Source: Proteobacteria bacterium UBA652 (GTDB lineage: Bacteria; Pseudomonadota; Gammaproteobacteria; Nitrosococcales; Methylophagaceae). From it: a stretch of 13,563 nucleotides of DNA. Positions 6,218 to 13,318 of the stretch are shown here, in pieces. The notes below the pieces were generated by a model, which made no database searches, was not told the DNA's origin, and worked only from the letters and a program-made list of their open reading frames with translations. Where the stretch lies: NCBI GenBank assembly GCA_002299915.1, contig DBOG01000068.1, forward strand, positions 1-13,563, read 5' to 3'. A program made the position numbers and the translations under genes. Numbering within the stretch: position 1 is the stretch's first letter; each line of letters opens with the position of its first letter.

Positions 6218-7309
6218 ATGGCGCTTTCCCAACTCACCATTGAATCTTTCCGCAACTTAAGCCAAGTATCGCTTGCGCCAAGCCAGGGTATCAATCTTAT
6301 TCTAGGGCCAAATGGTAGTGGTAAAACCAGTTTATTAGAAGCCATCCACCTACTCGCTTTGGGGCGCTCATTCCGAGCACGCAACATCAAACACACACTA
6401 CAACATGATGAAAACAGGCTACGAATCATCGCTCTTTCTGGCGATAATAACACGCCGATTGGCTTAGAATATTCAACTTCCTCTTCCAGCTCCAGCCCTG
6501 AAATCAGACTAAATCACCAGCCAGTGAAACGTCTCTCTGAGCTAGCGGCATATCTACCCTTACAACTCATTCCTGCAAACTGCCACCAGTTTTTTGAACA
6601 AGGTCCACGCTACCGCCGTCAACTACTCGACTGGAGTTTGTTTCACGTGGAACCGAAATTTCATCTCCATTGGCAGCATTATCGCCGCGCCTTACAGCAG
6701 CGTAATGCCGCCATTAGGCAACACCAAACCGAGAATGAAGTTAGCACTTGGAATAGCCATCTTGCCGAACACGGTGAAGCTATCCACCAACTTAGGCAAC
6801 AGCAACTCTCACAATTAAAAAATAATTTTCAACGTACTTTCCCCCTCCTCTGTCCTGAGTTCAAAGAGGCCAAATATGAGCTGAGATACCGCACAGGTTG
6901 GGCAAAAAACCAATCTCTTGCCGAGGCATTAACCGCAAATACCACTCGAGATATTGCATTAGGCTATACCCGCCAAGGCGCCCATGCGGCTGACTGGATG
7001 TTCCGAGTTAACGATCATAACCCTGCCGAATCCTTCTCACGTGGACAACAAAAGTTATTTTCTTTAGCATTACGGATCAGTCAAGCACAGTTGCTTTTTG
7101 AAAAAAATGCACGTCCTAGCATTTTATTATTAGATGATTTAAGTTCTGAATTGGATCCTAGCCATCAACAAACCGTGCTCAATGTGATTGCCAAACTCCC
7201 ATTACAAACTTTTATTACCAGCACTGATTTATCGCTAAAACATAAAATAAAACATCTAACAAATACGGCTGTGTTTCACGTGGAACAAGGTGAGTTTACG
7301 ACACTTTAA
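6218..7309 (+). CDS. recF: RecF, DNA gap-repair ATPase
   Basis: RecF is an SMC/ABC-like ATPase that, with RecO and RecR, loads RecA at single-strand gaps and stalled forks. The 363-residue protein has Walker A GPNGSGKT at 30-37, the ABC signature SRGQQK starting at Ser274, and Walker B ILLLDDLSSELD with Asp306 and Asp307. The RecF-specific blocks FRN (11-13) and GPRYRRQLLDWSLFH are also present. The start at 6218 matches the usual RecF N-terminus before LTIESFRN; a TTG at 6185 would add 11 unconserved residues, and neither start has a good ribosome binding site, so the start is the weak point. Two parS-like sequences lie in the coding region, both encoding FHVE. recF precedes gyrB as in the classic dnaA-dnaN-recF-gyrB order, but dnaN is not upstream: oxyR is, on the other strand. 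Confidence 0.94.
   Translation: MALSQLTIESFRNLSQVSLAPSQGINLILGPNGSGKTSLLEAIHLLALGRSFRARNIKHTLQHDENRLRIIALSGDNNTPIGLEYSTSSSSSSPEIRLNHQPVKRLSELAAYLPLQLIPANCHQFFEQGPRYRRQLLDWSLFHVEPKFHLHWQHYRRALQQRNAAIRQHQTENEVSTWNSHLAEHGEAIHQLRQQQLSQLKNNFQRTFPLLCPEFKEAKYELRYRTGWAKNQSLAEALTANTTRDIALGYTRQGAHAADWMFRVNDHNPAESFSRGQQKLFSLALRISQAQLLFEKNARPSILLLDDLSSELDPSHQQTVLNVIAKLPLQTFITSTDLSLKHKIKHLTNTAVFHVEQGEFTTL
6639..6654. other. parS-like ParB-binding site 1, inside recF
   Basis: TGTTTCACGTGGAACC matches the widely conserved chromosomal parS palindrome TGTTYCACGTGRAACA at 15 of 16 positions; only the last base differs. It encodes part of the RecF motif LFHVEP. ParB nucleates on such sites, usually clustered near the replication origin. 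Function is inferred from sequence, and is strengthened by the second copy 633 bases downstream. Confidence 0.8.
7272..7287. other. parS-like ParB-binding site 2, near the 3' end of recF
   Basis: TGTTTCACGTGGAACA is a complete match to the parS consensus TGTTYCACGTGRAACA. It lies 23 bases before the end of recF and encodes part of VFHVEQ. With site 1 it makes a pair in one gene, which chance would very rarely produce. It probably serves ParABS-dependent origin segregation. Confidence 0.87.
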
Positions 7310-7423
7310 TTTTGCTTCAACCATCGTCCTGAAACAAAAGAGGCCGCCCCCCTATCTCCGAGCGCCATTAAAGGGTAAAATTGAGATACTAAATTCATCC
7401 TTGTATAGGGAAGCAGTAAGCAC

Positions 7424-9850
7424 ATGGCAACTGAAGATAACACTCCAAGTTACGATTCTTCCAATATCAAAGTCTTAAAGGGCTTAGATGCCGTCCGTAA
7501 GCGGCCTGGCATGTATATTGGAGACACTGATGATGGCACAGGTTTACACCATATGGTGTTTGAGGTGCTGGATAATTCTATTGATGAATCACTTGCAGGG
7601 CATTGCTCAGAAATTAATGTGCGCATTCACCCGGATGATTCGATTTCTGTCTCTGATAATGGCCGTGGGATTCCGGTTGATATTCATGAAGAAGAAGGCA
7701 TTTCTGCAGTAGAAGTAATCATGACCGTGCTCCATGCCGGCGGAAAGTTTGATGATAACTCTTATAAAGTATCGGGTGGTTTGCATGGTGTGGGTGTCTC
7801 CGTTGTTAACGCTCTTTCTAAAAAGCTCACGGTTGAGATTGGTAGAGCTGGCCAAATCCATCGCCAAGCTTATACACACGGGGAACCTGATTCTCCGTTA
7901 AAGACAGAAGAAAAAACAACTGAAACCGGCACCAAAATCCAATTTTGGCCAAGTGAAAAAACATTTACTCACATTACGTTTGAACGCGCCATCCTTGCTA
8001 AACGGATCCGTGAACTGGCATTTTTGAATTCTGGCGTGCGGATCGTGCTCACGGATGAAAGAACGGATGAAGTTGAAACCTTTTACTATGAAGGCGGGAT
8101 CACGGCTTTTGTTGAGCATTTAAATAAAAATAAAGAAGCGGTGCATGAGCAGGTTATCAGCATTAGCGGCGAGAAAGATGATGTTACCGTTGAGCTCTCC
8201 ATGCAATGGAATGATTCTTACCAAGAAAATATTTATTGTTTTACCAATAATATTCCTCAGCGCGATGGCGGCACCCATCTTGCTGGTTTCCGTGCTGCGC
8301 TCACCCGCACCTTAAACCAATATATTGAAAAAGAAGGCTTGGCAAAAAAATCGAAAGTGACCACCAGTGGTGATGATGCCCGAGAAGGATTAACCGCTGT
8401 TTTATCTGTTAAAGTGCCTGATCCCAAATTCTCTTCTCAAACCAAAGATAAACTGGTTTCTTCAGAAGTGCGGACCATTGTTGAATCGCTAGTAAACGAA
8501 CATTTTCATGATTATCTCGTTGAGCATCCTGCTGATAGTAAGCTCATTGCCGGCAAGATGATCGATGCGGCGCGCGCACGCGATGCAGCGCGTAAGGCAC
8601 GCGAACTCACGCGTCGAAAAGGAGCCCTTGATATCGCCGGTTTACCCGGTAAATTGGCCGATTGTCAGGAGCGCGACCCCGCCCTATCCGAACTCTTCCT
8701 AGTAGAGGGAGATTCAGCGGGTGGTTCGGCTAAACAGGGCCGCGATCGCCGCACCCAAGCCATCCTGCCATTGAAAGGAAAAATCCTCAATGTCGAGCGT
8801 GCACGCTTCGATAAAATGATTAGTTCTCAAGAGGTTGGCACACTTATCACGGCTTTGGGCTGTGGTATTGGCCCCGATGAATATGACCCAGACAAACTCC
8901 GCTATCACCATATTATTATCATGACCGATGCCGATGTCGATGGTTCGCATATCCGGACCTTATTGCTTACTTTTTTCTATCGCCAAACCGTAGAAATTAT
9001 CGAGCGAGGTTATCTTTATATTGCCCAGCCACCTTTGTACAAAATCAAAAAAGGCAAACAAGAGCGGTATGTGAAAGATGATGCCGAAATGGAAGCCTAT
9101 CTAACCGAATTAGCCCTCAAAGACGCTTCCTTGCTCCCTTCTGGCGCTGGCAAAGCGGTTGAGGGCAGCGCACTGGAAGCCTTGATAACAGAATATCAAA
9201 CGGTGACTGCGATCATTTCGCGCCTCGCCAAACATTACTTCCCTAGCTTCCTTTCTCAGCTGATTTATCAGCCCGCAGTACCTAAGCTGAAAACAGGCGA
9301 TAAAAAGAGTGCAGAGTGGCTCTCAGGCATCGAAACACGGCTTAATAAGGACTTACCGCCCGGCACGAGTTACAAGCTTACAATGGAAAAAGCCGACGAT
9401 GGTTCGGAGCAAATTGATGTCAGCTTTAATCGTCATGGCATTGATACCCATCATCATATTCCCGTCGAGTTTTTCGATAGCACTGAATACCAACGTATTC
9501 TTTCTTTTGCTGATAAAATCGCAGGCTTAATCTCCGATGAAGACGCCGCCACAGTGCAACGAGGCGATCGCAGCGAAGAGATTGAAGATTTTGCAGGGGT
9601 TGTGAATTGGTTATTGGCCGAATCGCGACGAGGCCAAAGTGTGCAACGCTATAAAGGGCTGGGCGAAATGAATCCTGAGCAGCTTTGGGAAACCACTATG
9701 GATAAATCCAAACGCCGTTTACTACAAGTCAGCATTAATGATGCCATTGAAACCGATGAAATCTTTAATATCCTAATGGGTGATGTTGTTGAACCCCGCC
9801 GTGAATTTATCGAAACCCATGCCTTGCAAGCCTCTAACTTAGATATATAA
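7424..9850 (+). CDS. gyrB: GyrB, DNA gyrase subunit B
   Basis: GyrB is the ATPase subunit of the gyrase A2B2 tetramer, which introduces negative supercoils. The 808-residue length and the large insertion in the C-terminal half match the gammaproteobacterial GyrB form rather than ParE. The GHKL ATPase motifs are EVLDNSIDE (Glu47, Asn51), DNGRGIP (78-84) and GGLHGVGV (118-125), and the transducer lysine lies in SSQTKDKL. The TOPRIM domain has EGDSAGG (Glu428) and DADVDG (502-507), the metal-binding residues, and the C-terminus has the conserved RYKGLGEMNPEQLW. The ATG is 114 bases after recF; that gap contains TTGAGA and TATAGG hexamers 17 bases apart (7381-7409), a weak promoter candidate, so gyrB may be co-transcribed with recF. 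Upstream AGGGAAG is rather far from the ATG. Confidence 0.98.
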   Translation: MATEDNTPSYDSSNIKVLKGLDAVRKRPGMYIGDTDDGTGLHHMVFEVLDNSIDESLAGHCSEINVRIHPDDSISVSDNGRGIPVDIHEEEGISAVEVIMTVLHAGGKFDDNSYKVSGGLHGVGVSVVNALSKKLTVEIGRAGQIHRQAYTHGEPDSPLKTEEKTTETGTKIQFWPSEKTFTHITFERAILAKRIRELAFLNSGVRIVLTDERTDEVETFYYEGGITAFVEHLNKNKEAVHEQVISISGEKDDVTVELSMQWNDSYQENIYCFTNNIPQRDGGTHLAGFRAALTRTLNQYIEKEGLAKKSKVTTSGDDAREGLTAVLSVKVPDPKFSSQTKDKLVSSEVRTIVESLVNEHFHDYLVEHPADSKLIAGKMIDAARARDAARKARELTRRKGALDIAGLPGKLADCQERDPALSELFLVEGDSAGGSAKQGRDRRTQAILPLKGKILNVERARFDKMISSQEVGTLITALGCGIGPDEYDPDKLRYHHIIIMTDADVDGSHIRTLLLTFFYRQTVEIIERGYLYIAQPPLYKIKKGKQERYVKDDAEMEAYLTELALKDASLLPSGAGKAVEGSALEALITEYQTVTAIISRLAKHYFPSFLSQLIYQPAVPKLKTGDKKSAEWLSGIETRLNKDLPPGTSYKLTMEKADDGSEQIDVSFNRHGIDTHHHIPVEFFDSTEYQRILSFADKIAGLISDEDAATVQRGDRSEEIEDFAGVVNWLLAESRRGQSVQRYKGLGEMNPEQLWETTMDKSKRRLLQVSINDAIETDEIFNILMGDVVEPRREFIETHALQASNLDI

Positions 9851-9883
9851 CCATTCCAGCAGGCACAATTCACCCCCAAATAA

Positions 9884-9918
9884 AGGAAAATCCTTATCGC
9901 TATAGCGGGGGCTTTCCT
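9884..9918 (+). terminator. Probable terminator hairpin after gyrB
   Basis: AGGAAA (9884-9889) pairs with TTTCCT (9913-9918), and the stem continues with further G-C and G-T pairs (TCC with GGG) around an AT-containing loop. It sits 33 bases after the gyrB stop. The downstream strand is not a true T run, so termination may be weak or need a factor. Confidence 0.5.
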
Positions 9919-9930
9919 CTATTATGGATA

Positions 9931-9958
9931 TGGACAAATATATGTTGAACTTTAAAAT
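9931..9958 (+). promoter_or_regulatory. Candidate promoter for the cytochrome b561-yceI pair
   Basis: TGGACA (9931-9936) and TAAAAT (9953-9958), each 5 of 6 to the sigma-70 consensus, are 16 bases apart. The implied start is near 9965, giving a leader of about 100 bases before the GTG of the cytochrome gene. The position, after the gyrB hairpin and before the next operon, fits. Confidence 0.45.
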
Positions 9959-10067
9959 TTGGTGAAAAAGGCGTCTTATATTCTATGTCTCAAGATAGTT
10001 ACACACATATTCTGCAATCTTGCTTAGTGGACAACGATAACCGAGAACAGCCACACTAGGATTTGCT

Positions 10068-10613
10068 GTGCGGATAAAAAACAACCCCGAAAAATTTGGC
10101 TTAATCGCTGTAGTGTTGCATTGGTCAATCGCACTCGCAACCTTCTTCCTATTTGGACTTGGCCTGTGGATGATAGATCTTGCATATTACGATACTTGGT
10201 ATCAAAAGGGGCCTAGATTACATGAAGGCATTGGGGTGTTTCTGTTCTTTTTCCTGGTAATAAGGATCTTATGGCGGCATTTCAGCCCGCCTCCAACAGC
10301 ACTTAAAAATCATAAAAAATGGGAAAAAATGAGCTCGAAAGTTGCCCACATTATGCTCAATATTTTATTATTAGTCATCACGATCAGTGGTTACCTGATC
10401 GTGACCGCAGAAAGCGATGCCTTGAGCGTGTTTGGATGGTTCAGTTTGCCAGCAACATTAAGTAAGGGCGCCTCTCAAGCAGATTTAGCAGGAGATGTGC
10501 ATTTGGTACTGGCATGGGCAGTCATTGTGCTTGCCGCCGTCCATGCTTTAGGTGCAATCAAACATCACCTGATTGATAAAGATAGAACTTTAAAGCGTAT
10601 GCTCGGTCAATAA
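10068..10613 (+). CDS. cybB: Cytochrome b561 family protein (CybB/YceJ type)
   Basis: This is a diheme inner-membrane b-type cytochrome with four transmembrane helices (roughly residues 11-38, 54-71, 92-113 and 143-163). Candidate heme ligands are His18 (VLHWS), His52 (RLHEG), His145 (DVHLV) and His159 (AVHAL), the pattern of E. coli CybB, which passes electrons from ubiquinol to superoxide or other acceptors. The 181 residues are the usual length. The start is GTG at 10068, chosen because AGGA (10058-10061) lies 6 bases before it and family members begin with a short basic segment like this one. It is followed 35 bases later by yceI, the same pairing as yceJ-yceI in E. coli, and the two are probably one transcript. 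The partner and the true electron acceptor are unknown. Confidence 0.9.
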   Translation: MRIKNNPEKFGLIAVVLHWSIALATFFLFGLGLWMIDLAYYDTWYQKGPRLHEGIGVFLFFFLVIRILWRHFSPPPTALKNHKKWEKMSSKVAHIMLNILLLVITISGYLIVTAESDALSVFGWFSLPATLSKGASQADLAGDVHLVLAWAVIVLAAVHALGAIKHHLIDKDRTLKRMLGQ

Positions 10614-10648
10614 TGATGACCGATAATCATTAACACAAAGGAAATAAA

Positions 10649-11233
10649 ATGAAAAAAATACTGATACTATTAGTTGCTGGGCTAATGAACATAACGGCAA
10701 TAAATTCAGCTCAGGCTGAGGACTATATACTTGATATTGAAGGCGCACATGCTTTTATTAATTTTAAAGTAAAACACTTAGGCTATAGTTGGCTTTATGG
10801 AAGATTTAATACCTTTACGGGCAAATTTAGTTATGATGAATTGAATCCATCTGCTGCAACAGTAGAGATTGAAATTGATACTAATAGCATTGATTCAAAC
10901 CATGTAAAACGTGATAAACACCTGCGTGATGATGAATTTCTTGATGTAAAAGAATTTCCAAAATCCACGTTTGTATCCACTTCATTTAACGAAACCGGGG
11001 ATGGTAAAATCATCCTGAAGGGTGACTTTACCTTAAATGGCGTCACTAAAAACATCACGATAAATGCTGAACATATTGGTCATGGTGATGATCCTTGGGG
11101 CGGTTATCGTCGTGGTTTTTATGGCACGACTAGTTTTAAACCTGCTGAATACGGCTTAGGCGGTATGGATAAACTAAATGCGGATTCTGCAGAAGTGTTT
11201 TTAGAGCTTTCCCTAGAAGGCATTCGCCAATAA
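10649..11233 (+). CDS. yceI: YceI-family periplasmic lipid-binding protein
   Basis: YceI proteins are lipocalin-like eight-stranded barrels that bind polyprenoid or quinone-like lipids in the periplasm; the physiological role is poorly defined. The 194-residue precursor starts MKKILILLVAGL, and its signal peptide should be cleaved after AQA (residue 23). The mature protein begins with the family strand DYILDIEGAHAFINFKVKH and contains DKHLRDDEFLDVKEFPKSTF, the most conserved YceI block, followed by GDFTLNGVTK. AAAGGA gives a good ribosome binding site. Pairing with cytochrome b561 suggests a shared redox or isoprenoid task. A 7-base inverted repeat (10611-10617 and 10626-10632) lies between the two genes. 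A long hairpin follows the stop. Confidence 0.93.
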   Translation: MKKILILLVAGLMNITAINSAQAEDYILDIEGAHAFINFKVKHLGYSWLYGRFNTFTGKFSYDELNPSAATVEIEIDTNSIDSNHVKRDKHLRDDEFLDVKEFPKSTFVSTSFNETGDGKIILKGDFTLNGVTKNITINAEHIGHGDDPWGGYRRGFYGTTSFKPAEYGLGGMDKLNADSAEVFLELSLEGIRQ

Positions 11234-11244
11234 GGAATTAAGCA

Positions 11245-11283
11245 CCGCCGGTCGGATGACGCTAGCGCTCATCCGACCGGCGG
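11245..11283. repeat. Long GC-rich perfect hairpin, REP-like, between convergent yceI and ndh
   Basis: A perfect 15-pair stem (11245-11259 with 11269-11283) encloses a 9-base loop that contains the palindrome CGCTAGCG. It is much more GC-rich than its surroundings and lies between the ends of convergent genes. There is no T run on either side, so it is not a typical intrinsic terminator. The core GTCGGATGA/TCATCCGAC resembles REP-type extragenic palindromes, which sit at 3' ends, protect mRNA and can aid termination. No second copy occurs in the window, so dispersal is inferred. Confidence 0.7.
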
Positions 11284-11311
11284 AATACGATAATTTCTTC
11301 ACCCCAAACCC

Positions 11312-12640
11312 TCAATGCAATTTAATATTCGGATGCACACTACGGCGGAAAAAATGTGAAATCGTGAGCATCCCCACGCGGAAGAAGCCTAATAAAGCGA
11401 TCTGATGCATTTTATACAGTGATAAATACATCATTCTCGCCATAAATCCTTCGACCTTTAAGCTACCTTGACTGATACTGCCCATCATATTGCCGACGGT
11501 GCTATAACGCCCTAGAGAGACCAAAGAGCCATAATCATGATAGGTGTATTCTGGCAATTCTTTATTCTGCATTCGGTTGACGATAGATTTATACACCAAC
11601 GATGACATTTGATGCGCCGCTTGGGCACGTGGCGGTACATTGCCCTCTTTACCTATCCATTTACACGCACAGCAATCACCAGTGGCATAAATATCATTAT
11701 CTAAGGTAGTTTGTAGGGTTTGTTTCACCACTAGTTGATTCATCCAGTTGGTTTCTAGCCCCGCTAAATCTTTCAAGAAATCAGGCCCTTTAATCCCTGC
11801 CGCCCAGACTTTAATGCTGGCCAAAATAGTTTTGCCGCTTTCTGTTTTAATCGCGTCAGGTGTAACCTCATTGACCCGTTCACTGGTTAATACATTCACG
11901 CCTAATTTCATCAACTCACGCTGGGTGGCGGCTGATAAATTCTCTGGGAGTCCGGGCAAAATACGATCATTTGCTTCGATTAAGGTGATTTTAACGTCTT
12001 CAGGCTCAACATCTAGGCCATAAGCATTAAGTAAATGGGAGACTTCATGCAATTGCGCACTCAGCTCTGTACCCGTTGCACCCGCACCGACAATGGCAAT
12101 ATTCATGCACGAGCTACCGGCTGAGTTAGGCTGAGTTGCTGTTCGCACATAGCTATTCATTAGCTGGGTTTGGAAGGCTTCTGCTTGCTTTGTATTATCC
12201 AAAAACAAGCAATGCTCACTTACCCCTGAGATATTAAAATCATGGCTGACACTGCCGACTGCCATCACTAAATAATCATAATCAAAGGTCCGCCTTGGGA
12301 TCAGTTCTTCGCCTAGTTCATCCAAGGTGGGCGCGACACTGACTTGTTTTTTCTCACGATCAATGCCGTCTACTTTACCCAAGCGAAAACGAAAGTGGCC
12401 ATATTTTGCTTGGCTTAAATATTCAATTTCATCTTCATGAGAATCTAGCGTACCTGCCGCAACTTCATGTAATAATGGCTTCCAGATATGGGTTGAGGTA
12501 TTATTAATTAAGGTAACTTCGGCTTTGCCTTTTTTATTCAGCTTCCGACCCAGCTTGGTCACTAGCTCAAGTCCCCCTGCGCCACCACCCACGACAATGA
12601 TTTTAGGAATTGTATTGTCTTGTGTTGCTATCTTAATCAC
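11312..12640 (-). CDS. ndh: Type II NADH:quinone oxidoreductase (NDH-2)
   Basis: NDH-2 is a single-subunit, non-proton-pumping FAD enzyme on the inner face of the cytoplasmic membrane that passes electrons from NADH to quinone. The 442-residue protein has the FAD Rossmann motif GGGAGG (18-23), the NAD-binding motif GAGATG (185-190) with Glu192, the second FAD motif ATGDCC (319-324), and the quinone-site motif AQAAHQ (339-344). The C-terminus (FFRVGMLTISHFFRR region) looks like the amphipathic membrane-anchoring end of NDH-2. It is homologous to sulfide:quinone reductases, but these motifs and the length favour NDH-2. The only usable start codon is GTG at 12640, which has AAAGG directly against it, too close for a normal ribosome binding site, so initiation is uncertain. 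It converges on yceI and is divergent from the flavoprotein gene. Confidence 0.93.
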   Translation of the reverse strand: MIKIATQDNTIPKIIVVGGGAGGLELVTKLGRKLNKKGKAEVTLINNTSTHIWKPLLHEVAAGTLDSHEDEIEYLSQAKYGHFRFRLGKVDGIDREKKQVSVAPTLDELGEELIPRRTFDYDYLVMAVGSVSHDFNISGVSEHCLFLDNTKQAEAFQTQLMNSYVRTATQPNSAGSSCMNIAIVGAGATGTELSAQLHEVSHLLNAYGLDVEPEDVKITLIEANDRILPGLPENLSAATQRELMKLGVNVLTSERVNEVTPDAIKTESGKTILASIKVWAAGIKGPDFLKDLAGLETNWMNQLVVKQTLQTTLDNDIYATGDCCACKWIGKEGNVPPRAQAAHQMSSLVYKSIVNRMQNKELPEYTYHDYGSLVSLGRYSTVGNMMGSISQGSLKVEGFMARMMYLSLYKMHQIALLGFFRVGMLTISHFFRRSVHPNIKLH

Positions 12641-12714
12641 CCTTTGCTTGATCTTTTTGTAGCTATTTTACCTGATTGCTCCTCGGCAACCTATCGCTAT
12701 TTTTTTACTCTCCC

Positions 12715-12727
12715 GCCAGACTCTGGC
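12715..12727. promoter_or_regulatory. Small palindrome in the ndh/flavoprotein divergent gap
   Basis: GCCAGACTCTGGC is a perfect 6-base inverted repeat around one base. It lies in the 113-base gap between the divergent ndh and flavoprotein genes, 27 bases before the latter's start. The location would suit an operator, but nothing identifies a regulator and no convincing promoter boxes are seen around it. Confidence 0.25.
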
Positions 12728-12753
12728 AAACTAGCAGTTCTAATCACTTTGAA

Positions 12754-13314
12754 ATGAGCATTATCATGCAACCGCCACCTGAACAACCGCGTATCGCATG
12801 GGCCGTGACGGGCTCAGGCCATTATCTCGAAGAATGTCTCGATATTATCCGAGATCTTGAAGGCGTTGATCTGTTTTATAGTCGCGCGGGTGAAGAGGTT
12901 ATCCGTATGTATGGCCATGATCCACGTGCTATCAATACTGATAGCCGAGTGTATCGCGATCGGGCGGCTAGTGCGCCGCCTGTTGGCCTATTTTACCGCG
13001 GTGATTACCATACCCTCGTGGTCGCCCCTGCCACCTCGAATACCGTCGCTAAGATGGTGTTGGGGCTGTCTGATACCTTAGTGACCAATGTCTATGCACA
13101 AGCGGGAAAGTGCCGCATTCCAAGCATTGTCCTCGCATGCGATACCGAGCCTGAAATGGAGACACCTGCACCTGATCGCGTTGTGCGCCTTTGGCCGCGT
13201 GAAGTTGATTTGGAACACACCCATAAGCTGCGTTCATTTGAAGCCACCACCGTGGTTGAAAACCCCGAATCCTTGCTGGCTGCGTTGCATTCACGGCTAT
13301 CAGAACTAGATTGA
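12754..13314 (+). CDS. Archaeal-type flavoprotein, putative dihydromethanopterin reductase (DmrB/DmrX-like)
   Basis: This protein belongs to the FMN-binding flavoprotein family (PF02441-like). The relatives it most resembles reduce dihydromethanopterin to tetrahydromethanopterin, the C1 carrier used by methanogens and many methylotrophs. Visible marks are the opening strand IAWAVTGSGHYLEEC, the SRAGEEVIRMYG block, and APATSNTVAKMVLGLSDTLV, the phosphate/FMN-binding region typical of the flavodoxin-like fold. It is about 186 residues from ATG 12754, or 182 from ATG 12766; neither has a strong ribosome binding site, and the conserved region begins after both. The next gene starts 4 bases later and belongs to a family also tied to methanopterin metabolism, which supports the call. 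Substrate specificity is inferred from family and context. Confidence 0.75.
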   Translation: MSIIMQPPPEQPRIAWAVTGSGHYLEECLDIIRDLEGVDLFYSRAGEEVIRMYGHDPRAINTDSRVYRDRAASAPPVGLFYRGDYHTLVVAPATSNTVAKMVLGLSDTLVTNVYAQAGKCRIPSIVLACDTEPEMETPAPDRVVRLWPREVDLEHTHKLRSFEATTVVENPESLLAALHSRLSELD

Positions 13315-13318
13315 TTCT

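Noticed and set aside
7038..7043. Third CACGTG core in recF as a parS site
   Set aside because: The flanks match parS at only 11 of 16 positions in total, so it is just the codons for the ABC signature region. CACGTG cores at 240-245, 5196-5201 and 12924-12929 fail for the same reason.
10164..10172. DnaA-box-like TGTGGATGA in the cytochrome b561 gene
   Set aside because: One mismatch from consensus, single, inside a coding region, with no cluster or AT-rich unwinding segment beside it.
12648..12661. FNR site upstream of ndh (E. coli ndh is FNR-repressed)
   Set aside because: Only the TTGAT half is present; the opposite arm does not match ATCAA.
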